A stretch of DNA of 64,000 nt. Source: Streptomyces flavofungini (GTDB lineage: Bacteria > Actinomycetota > Actinomycetes > Streptomycetales > Streptomycetaceae). The notes below the pieces were generated by a model, which was not told the DNA's origin, did no database searches, and saw only the letters and a list, made by a program, of their open reading frames with translations. The position numbers and the translations under genes were made by a program. The stretch is from NCBI RefSeq assembly GCF_014650815.1, contig NZ_BMVR01000016.1, forward strand, positions 145,646-209,645, written 5' to 3'. Positions within the stretch are counted from its first letter, which is position 1. Every line of letters starts with the position of its first letter. Shown here in pieces: positions 53,919-61,044 of this stretch.

Positions 53919-54342
53919 CTGAATTCCCCTTTCATACGGACTAGTGCTGGAGCGCATCACGGACAGGATGCCGACCGCAAGAGATGGAGCCGGTGCACCG
54001 TAGGGATCAAGTCACATATTTATTGGGTTTGATTCACGTAGCACGCTCATCGTTGCAGGCAGCATGCTCATCGCTGCAGGCGGCGTGCGTGAAATGTCCC
54101 TGATGGTGCGTCGGGCGATGACGCTGCGGTGGCTTGAACTGCCCCTGAATCGCCAGGCGGGATGTTTTTCCGGTGAAATCAATCGCGCCGTACTGTCGGC
54201 GGGACATTTTCGGTGCGGCCGGTCGATGTCATTCGCGTCGGTGCCTCGCCAAAATTCTGAATGTCTTGACCCCGCTGCGCTCCGGATGGAACGGTCGGAG
54301 AGTGTGTGCGCTATCCATACATCGAAAATTGGGGGCGGTAGT
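53919..54342. promoter_or_regulatory. Divergent promoter region between P450 and NRPS genes
   Basis: This 424-base region is AT-rich for the genome and separates the two main transcripts of the cluster. It contains the tandem 21-bp repeat at 54041-54082 and several A/T runs suited to promoters. The NRPS frame stays open through much of it (ATG at 54064), but the translated sequence has no NRPS homology. Confidence 0.6.
54041..54082. repeat. Tandem 21-bp repeat in the NRPS promoter region
   Basis: GCAYGCTCATCGYTGCAGGC plus one base is repeated twice head to tail (54041-54061 and 54062-54082) with three differences. Tandem copies two helical turns long, between divergent cluster promoters, are plausible activator-binding sites. 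Confidence 0.65.
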
Positions 54343-57300
54343 GTGCTTTCGCGGCAGCAGCGCGGACTATTGCATGAACTTGATGAGACGGCAGTACCCG
54401 TACCCGATGTGACGATTTCTGAATTGTTCGCGCGGCAGGCCGCCCGCACTCCGGACGCGGTCGCGGTGGTGGCCGGTGAGACGTCTTTGACCTATCGGGA
54501 ACTCGACGACGCGGCGGATCGTCTGGCGCGGGAACTGGTCCGGCGCGGAGTGGGTCCCGGAGCGGTGGTGGGGGTGGTCATGCCCCGCTCGGCCGCACTG
54601 GCGACGGCGCTCCTAGCCGTGCTCAGGGCCGGGGGGACGTATCTGCCCCTGGACCCGGACTATCCGGCCGAGCGCGTGGAGTTCATGTTGCGCGACGTAC
54701 GGCCGGTGCTGCTGCTCACCGCCTCGGCCGCCGCCGGTCTGCCTCCCGTGGCCTGCCCGAGCGTCGCGCTCGACGAGCTGGACGCCATGGCCTTGGCGGC
54801 CGAGCAAGCGGATGGAAGCACTCCGGATCCCGTCGTGGCGGTGCACCCGGATCACCTCGCGTACGTCATCTACACGTCCGGGTCGACCGGGACGCCCAAG
54901 GGCATCGGCATCACGCACCGGGACGTGGTGGGCCTCGCACTCGACCACTGCTGGCGCGGCGGCGCCCACGAGCGGGTGCTGCTCCACTCCCCGCTGGCGT
55001 TCGACGCCTCGATCTACGAACTGTGGGTGCCGCTGCTGAGCGGCGGCGCCGTCGTCGCGGACCCGTCCGGGGATCTGACCCCGGAGGTGCTGGCCGGCCT
55101 GGTGACCGACTACGGCGTCACCTCCCTCTTCCTGACCACCTCGCTGTTCAACCTCCTGGCCGAGGAGGACCCGGGCTGCATGGCCGGGCTGAAGGCCGTG
55201 TGGATCGGCGGCGAGCGCCTCACTTCGCGTGCCGTCCGACGAGCCGTCGAGGCCTGCCCGCACACGCAGTTCGTCAACGGCTACGGACCCACGGAGACCA
55301 CGGTCTTCGCCGTCTGCCACGCGGTGGACCCCGCCGAGCCGGTCGGTGACGACATCCCGATCGGCCGCTCCATGGACACCATGCGTGCCTATGTGCTGGA
55401 CGACCGGTTGCGGCCGGTTCCGGCGGGGACGGCCGGTGAGCTGTACCTGGCCGGTGTCGGGGTGGCGCGCGGCTACCTGAACCGGCCCGCGCTGTCCGCG
55501 GAGCGCTTCGTGGCCTGCCCGTACGGGGACCCCGGTGAGCGGATGTACCGGACCGGCGACGTGGTGCTGCGCACCCCCGGCGGCGAACTGGTGTACCAGG
55601 GGCGCGTCGACACCCAGGTGAAGGTGCGGGGCTTCCGGATCGAGCCCGGCGAGATCGAGACGGTGCTCCTCTCCCACCCCGGCGTGGCACACGCGGCGGT
55701 GATCGCCCGCGAGCCCTCCGGCGGCGCCGGGGCCAAGCAACTGGTCGCGTACGTCGTCCCGGTGGACTCCGGCGCGGCCGGCTGGGGTCCGGCCGGGGGC
55801 AGCATCGCCATCGACTCCGGCTTCCGGGTCGGGGACCTGCGCGGGTTCGTCGCGGGCCGCCTGCCCGAGTACATGGTGCCGTCGGTCTTCATGGTCCTCG
55901 ACCGGCTGCCGCTGACCCCGAACGAGAAGCTGGACCGGGCGGCGCTTCCGGAGCCGGAGTTCGGCGGCGGCGACTACCGGGCGCCGCGCACGCGCGCCGA
56001 GGAGATCCTCGCGGAGCTGTTCGCCGAGGTCCTCGGCCTCGACCGGGTCGGCATCGACGACGACTTCTTCGCGCTGGGCGGGGACAGCATCCAGTCCATC
56101 CAGATCGTGTCGCGGGCGCGCGCACAGGGCACGCAGGTCAGCTCGCGGGAGATCTTCGAGCACCGGACCGTGGCCGCCCTGGCCGAGGCCGCCGCGCACC
56201 GCGGGTCCGGCACGGAGCCCGTCCTCACCGAGCTGGCCGGCGGCGGCACCGGATGGATGCCGCTGATGCCGGTGGCCCGGTGGATCCTTGAACGCGGTCC
56301 CGGCTTCGACCGGCTCGTCCAGGCCGTCGTACTCGAACTGCCGGACGGCATCGACCGGGCCGGTCTCGCCGCGACGCTCGGCGCGGTGCTCGACCGGCAC
56401 GATCTGCTGCGCGCCCGCCTCGTGACCGGCGACGACAGCGCGCCCGAGCGGCCGGGCGAGGGCACGGGCCTGCACGTCTCCCCGCCGGGTTCGGCGGACG
56501 TGGCCCCGCTGATCCGGCGCGTCGAGTGCTCCGGCCACTGGGACGCGGAGTCCTGGCGCCCCCTGCTGCTGGGCGAACTCGACGCGGCTGCCGGGAGAAT
56601 GGACCCGGCGGCCGGTCTGGTGGCGCAGTTCGTGTGGTTCGACCCGCGGGCCACCGAGGGCGGCGGAACCGTCGCCGACTCCGCGGCCGCCTCTTCCCCC
56701 GCGGCCACCGCTGCCGCCACGGCGTCCGCCGGTCCTGGCCGGCTCCTGGTCGCGTTCCACCACATGGTGATCGACGGAGTGTCGTGGCGGATCCTGATGC
56801 CCGACTTCGCCGCGGCGTGGGAGCAGGTGCGGGCCGGGCGCGACCCGGATCCGGCGCCGGTGACGACATCGGTGCGGCGCTGGGCGCATGCCCTGGTGGA
56901 CGCGGCCGCCGCCCCGGAACGGGTGGCGGAACTACCGCTGTGGCGGTCGGTGGTGGCGGGTCCCGACCCCGTTCTCGGCACCCGGCGCCTGGACCCCGAG
57001 GTGGACGTGATGGCCACCGTGGAGAAGGTGCGGGTCCTGCTGCCGGTGCCGGTCACCGAAGCCGCCCTGACGGACCTGCCCGCGGCCGTCCGCGGCGGGG
57101 TCAACGACGGTCTGCTGGCCGCCCTGGCCCTGGCCGTCGCCCAGTGGCGCCGCCTGCGCGGCGTCGACGAGCCGTCGACCCTGATCCGGCTCGAAGGGCA
57201 CGGCCGCGAGGAGGAGGTGGCACCGGGCGCGGACCTGTCCCGCACGGTGGGCTGGTTCACCAGCGTGTTCCCGGTGCGTCTGGACCTCGCGGGCGCCGAC

Positions 57301-60300
57301 ATCGACGACGCCTTCGCGGGCGGCCGGGCCGCGGGCGACGTGCTCAAGGCGGTCAAGGAGCAGCTCCTCGCCCTCCCCGACAAGGGCATGGGATACGGCC
57401 TGCTGCGGTATCTCAACCCGGAGACCGCCGAGGTGCTCCGCGACCACCCGATCGGTCAGATCGGCTTCAACTACCTCGGCCGTTTCTCCGCCGCCGACAT
57501 GCCCGACGAACTGCGCGGACTCGGCTTCACCCAGACCACCGAACTCGCCGACTTCGCGGAGCTGGCCGAGCTGGACGCCGGGCATGACGCGCGGATGCCC
57601 GCGCTGTGCGAAGTGGACATCAACGCGACCGTCACCGACACCGCGGACGGCCCCCGGCTCGGTGCCGTCTTCGGCGCCCCGGCGGGCGTGCTCTCCGCCG
57701 ACGAGGTGCGCGAGCTCGCCGACCTGTGGTGCGACGCCCTCACCGGCCTCGCCCGGCATGCCGAGCGTGCCGACGCGGGTGGTCTGACGCCGTCGGACGT
57801 CCCCCTGGTGACCGTGACCCAGAGCGCCATCGAGACCTGGGAACGCCGCTATCCGGGACTCACCGACATCTGGCCGCCGACCGCGCTCCAGTCGGGACTG
57901 CTGTTCCAGTCGCAGTTGAACGACTCCACGTTCGACGCGTACCAGGTGCAGTACACGCTGCACCTGTCCGGATCCGTCGACCCGGACCGGATGCGCGCGG
58001 CCGGACAGGCCCTGCTCGACCGGCACGCCGCCCTGCGGACCGCGTTCGTGTCCGACGACGACGGCGACCAGCTCCAACTGGTGGTCGACGGGGTCGCGCT
58101 GCCGTGGCACCACCACGACCTGTCCGGACTCGACGGGCCCGGCCAGGACGACGCCTTCGAGCGGTTCCTCGCCGACGACCTGGCCACCCACTTCGACGCC
58201 GCGACCCCGCCGATGCTGCGGCTGTCCCTGGTCACACTCGGCCCGGACCGCTCGGAGCTGATCCTGACCGCGCACCACGTGCTGTTCGACGGCTGGTCGC
58301 TGCCGCTCCTGACGCAGGACCTGCTGCGGCTCTACGCCACGCGTGGCGACGCGGCAGCGCTGCCGCGCGTGCGGGACTACCGGGACTTCCTCGGCTGGCT
58401 GGCGCGACAGGACCACGAGGCATCGGCCACCGCCTGGGCCAAGGAGCTCGACGGCCTGGACGAGCCCACCCTGCTCGCGCCCGCCGACGGACCCGGGACG
58501 GACCTCACGGGCATCGGCCAGGTGGAGGTGGAGCTGCCCGCCGACATCGCGCGCGCCCTGTCCCGGCGCGCGGCCGAGCTGGGCATCACCGTGAACGCCG
58601 TCGTCCAGGGCACCTGGGCGATCCTCCTCGCCCGGCTCACCGGCCGCCAGGACGTGGTGTTCGGCGCCACCGTCTCCGGCCGCCCGCCCGCGCTGACCGG
58701 CGCGGACTCCATGGTCGGCCTCTTCCTCAACACGGTGCCGGTACGGGTGCGGTGCGCCCCGGGGGACACCCTCGCCGAGCTCCTGACCGCGCTCCAGGAC
58801 CGGCAGGCCGCGCTCCTCGACCACCATCACCACCCCCTCACCGACATCCAGCGGACCGCGGGCCTTGCCACGCTGTTCGACACCTACGTCGCGTTCGAGT
58901 CCTTCCCCCTGGACCGGTCCGGCATCGGTGAGGCGAGCCGGGCCGCCGGCATCGCCGTCACCGGCATCCGCCCGTTCGCCACCACGCACTTTCCGCTGAC
59001 CGTGATGGCCCTCGCCGACTCCGACCGGCTGCGCCTGTCGCTGCAGTACCAGCGGAGCGTGTTCGACCGGGACGAGGTCGACCGCATCGGTGCCCGCTTC
59101 GGCCGGATCCTGCGTCAGGTGGCGGCGGACCCCGGCCACCGCGTGGGCGCCGTCGACGTGCTGGAGCCCGCCGAACGGGACCGGCTGCTCGGCCGGTTCG
59201 ACGAGACGACGGCACCGGAACCCGGGCTGACCGTCCCGCAGCTGTTCGAGCGGCAGGCCGCCGCCACACCGGACTCGGTCGCGGTGGTGTGCGGCGAGGT
59301 GTCGCTGACGTACCGCGAACTCGACGAGCGGGCGAACCGCCTCGCGCGCGGCCTGGCCGGGCGCGAGGTCGGGCCGGAGAGCGTCGTGGCGGTGGCGCTG
59401 CCGCGCTCGGCGGACCTGGTCGTCGCGCTCCTGGGCGTGCTGAAGTCCGGCGCCGGCTATCTGCCGATCGACCCGCAGTACCCGAGCCGGCGCCTCGCGC
59501 ACATCCTCCGCGACGCGCGCCCGGCCCTGGTGCTCACGGACCCCGCCACCGGCACGGCGGTGCTCCCCGACGACGGCACCCCCCGCGCCGGGCTCGACGA
59601 GATCACGGCCGGGGGCGGAACGGGCCACGGCCTCGGTGACGGGGACCGGGTGCGGTCCCCGGGGCCGGACCACGTGGCGTACGTGATGTACACCTCCGGG
59701 TCCACCGGGGCCCCGAAGGGCGTGGCCATCACCCACCGCAACGTGACCAGTTGTCTGCCGGGCCTCGCGGCCGCTCTCGGCGTCCCACCGGGGTACCGCA
59801 TGCTGGCGGGCACCTCGGTCAACTTCGACGTGTCGGTGTTCGAGCTGTTCACCACGCTGTCCACCGGCGGCAGCGTCGAGGTGGTCCGGGACGTGCTGGT
59901 CCTGGGCGAGCGCGACGGCTGGTCCGGCGGGGTGATCAGCACGGTCCCCTCCGCGTTCACCGAACTCCTCGACCGGCTGGGCGGCAAGATCGGCGCGGAC
60001 ACGGTGGTGTTCGCGGGCGAGGCGCTGCCCGCTTCGCTGGTGCGCCGGGTGCGGGAGGCCCTGCCCGGCGTGCGCGTGGTCAACGCCTACGGCCAGAGCG
60101 AGACCTTCTACGCGACCACGCTCGCCGTCGACGGCACGGACGAGTGGCGGGCCACGGCGAACGCGCCGATCGGCACGCCGCTTCCGGGCAACCGGGTGTA
60201 CGTCCTGGGCGACGGCCTGCTGCCGGTGCCACCGGGGGCGGTGGGCGAGCTGTACGTCGCCGGCGGGTCGGTGGGGCGCGGCTACTGGGGCCGGACCGCG

Positions 60301-61044
60301 CTGACCGCGGAACGTTTCGTCGCCGACCCGTACGGGCCGCCGGGAGCACGGATGTACCGCACCGGGGACCTGGCCCGCTTCAACGCGGCGGGCGAGCTGG
60401 AGTACGCCGGGCGCGGCGACGCACAGGTGAAGATCCGGGGCATCCGGGTCGAGCCCGCCGAGATCGAGGCGGTGCTGACCGCGCATCCCGGGGTCGACCG
60501 GGCGGTCGTCATCGCCCGGGACGGCCATGGCACGGGCCGGGCCGATCAGTTGGTGGCCTATGTCGTGCCGTCCGCGACGGGCGGCACCGGACCCGGCGAC
60601 CTGCGCGGCTTCGCCGCCGAGCGGCTGCCCGAATTCATGGTGCCCGCGGCCGTCGTACCGCTGGACGTGATGCCGTTGATGCCGAACGGCAAGCTGGACC
60701 GGGCCGCGCTGCCCGAACCCGAGTTCACCGCCGGGCGGTACCGCGCCCCCCGGACACCGCAGGAAGAGACCCTCTGCCGCCTGTACGCCGAGGTCCTCGG
60801 CGTGGACCGGGTGGGGCTGGACGACGACTTCTTCGCCCTGGGCGGCCATTCACTCCTGGCCGCCCGCCTCCTCAGCCGGATCCGTTCCGAGCTCGGGGCC
60901 GATGTGCCCCTGCGAGCGATTTTCGACACCCCCCGCGTCACCGACCTGTCGAGCAAGGTGAAGGACGCCTCCGCGGCCCCTGCGAACGACTCCACCGCGT
61001 CGAGCCGACCTCGCCTGCGCAAGATGGATAGGAGCAAGTACTAA
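54343..61044 (+). CDS. Nonribosomal peptide synthetase, A-T-E-C-A-T
   Basis: The 2233-residue bimodular enzyme lacks a first C domain, so it starts the peptide. In order it has A1 with YTSGSTGTPKG near residue 178, carrier 1 (GGDS, Ser582), and an epimerisation domain (HHMVIDGVSW from His806). Then come a condensation domain of the D-acceptor type (PPTALQSGLLFQS; HHVLFDG from His1311), A2 with YTSGSTGAPKG near 1780, and carrier 2 (GGHS, Ser2170). By-eye specificity residues: A1 DAYFWGGVF, suggesting a branched aliphatic residue; A2 DVFSVAAYA, a pattern I recall for piperazate. GTG 54343 with GGGGGCGG upstream is preferred to ATG 54064. The TAA stop touches the ATG of the next NRPS. Confidence 0.93.
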   Translation: MLSRQQRGLLHELDETAVPVPDVTISELFARQAARTPDAVAVVAGETSLTYRELDDAADRLARELVRRGVGPGAVVGVVMPRSAALATALLAVLRAGGTYLPLDPDYPAERVEFMLRDVRPVLLLTASAAAGLPPVACPSVALDELDAMALAAEQADGSTPDPVVAVHPDHLAYVIYTSGSTGTPKGIGITHRDVVGLALDHCWRGGAHERVLLHSPLAFDASIYELWVPLLSGGAVVADPSGDLTPEVLAGLVTDYGVTSLFLTTSLFNLLAEEDPGCMAGLKAVWIGGERLTSRAVRRAVEACPHTQFVNGYGPTETTVFAVCHAVDPAEPVGDDIPIGRSMDTMRAYVLDDRLRPVPAGTAGELYLAGVGVARGYLNRPALSAERFVACPYGDPGERMYRTGDVVLRTPGGELVYQGRVDTQVKVRGFRIEPGEIETVLLSHPGVAHAAVIAREPSGGAGAKQLVAYVVPVDSGAAGWGPAGGSIAIDSGFRVGDLRGFVAGRLPEYMVPSVFMVLDRLPLTPNEKLDRAALPEPEFGGGDYRAPRTRAEEILAELFAEVLGLDRVGIDDDFFALGGDSIQSIQIVSRARAQGTQVSSREIFEHRTVAALAEAAAHRGSGTEPVLTELAGGGTGWMPLMPVARWILERGPGFDRLVQAVVLELPDGIDRAGLAATLGAVLDRHDLLRARLVTGDDSAPERPGEGTGLHVSPPGSADVAPLIRRVECSGHWDAESWRPLLLGELDAAAGRMDPAAGLVAQFVWFDPRATEGGGTVADSAAASSPAATAAATASAGPGRLLVAFHHMVIDGVSWRILMPDFAAAWEQVRAGRDPDPAPVTTSVRRWAHALVDAAAAPERVAELPLWRSVVAGPDPVLGTRRLDPEVDVMATVEKVRVLLPVPVTEAALTDLPAAVRGGVNDGLLAALALAVAQWRRLRGVDEPSTLIRLEGHGREEEVAPGADLSRTVGWFTSVFPVRLDLAGADIDDAFAGGRAAGDVLKAVKEQLLALPDKGMGYGLLRYLNPETAEVLRDHPIGQIGFNYLGRFSAADMPDELRGLGFTQTTELADFAELAELDAGHDARMPALCEVDINATVTDTADGPRLGAVFGAPAGVLSADEVRELADLWCDALTGLARHAERADAGGLTPSDVPLVTVTQSAIETWERRYPGLTDIWPPTALQSGLLFQSQLNDSTFDAYQVQYTLHLSGSVDPDRMRAAGQALLDRHAALRTAFVSDDDGDQLQLVVDGVALPWHHHDLSGLDGPGQDDAFERFLADDLATHFDAATPPMLRLSLVTLGPDRSELILTAHHVLFDGWSLPLLTQDLLRLYATRGDAAALPRVRDYRDFLGWLARQDHEASATAWAKELDGLDEPTLLAPADGPGTDLTGIGQVEVELPADIARALSRRAAELGITVNAVVQGTWAILLARLTGRQDVVFGATVSGRPPALTGADSMVGLFLNTVPVRVRCAPGDTLAELLTALQDRQAALLDHHHHPLTDIQRTAGLATLFDTYVAFESFPLDRSGIGEASRAAGIAVTGIRPFATTHFPLTVMALADSDRLRLSLQYQRSVFDRDEVDRIGARFGRILRQVAADPGHRVGAVDVLEPAERDRLLGRFDETTAPEPGLTVPQLFERQAAATPDSVAVVCGEVSLTYRELDERANRLARGLAGREVGPESVVAVALPRSADLVVALLGVLKSGAGYLPIDPQYPSRRLAHILRDARPALVLTDPATGTAVLPDDGTPRAGLDEITAGGGTGHGLGDGDRVRSPGPDHVAYVMYTSGSTGAPKGVAITHRNVTSCLPGLAAALGVPPGYRMLAGTSVNFDVSVFELFTTLSTGGSVEVVRDVLVLGERDGWSGGVISTVPSAFTELLDRLGGKIGADTVVFAGEALPASLVRRVREALPGVRVVNAYGQSETFYATTLAVDGTDEWRATANAPIGTPLPGNRVYVLGDGLLPVPPGAVGELYVAGGSVGRGYWGRTALTAERFVADPYGPPGARMYRTGDLARFNAAGELEYAGRGDAQVKIRGIRVEPAEIEAVLTAHPGVDRAVVIARDGHGTGRADQLVAYVVPSATGGTGPGDLRGFAAERLPEFMVPAAVVPLDVMPLMPNGKLDRAALPEPEFTAGRYRAPRTPQEETLCRLYAEVLGVDRVGLDDDFFALGGHSLLAARLLSRIRSELGADVPLRAIFDTPRVTDLSSKVKDASAAPANDSTASSRPRLRKMDRSKY

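Noticed and set aside
54064..54342. N-terminal extension of the first NRPS from ATG 54064
   Set aside because: The 93 extra residues have no similarity to NRPS sequence and run through the tandem promoter repeat. GTG 54343 has a good ribosome site and starts at the expected place.
56932..60849. 1305-codon minus-strand frame opposite the NRPS
   Set aside because: It is an antisense shadow of the NRPS coding strand, rich in Gly, Arg, His and Val with no domains.
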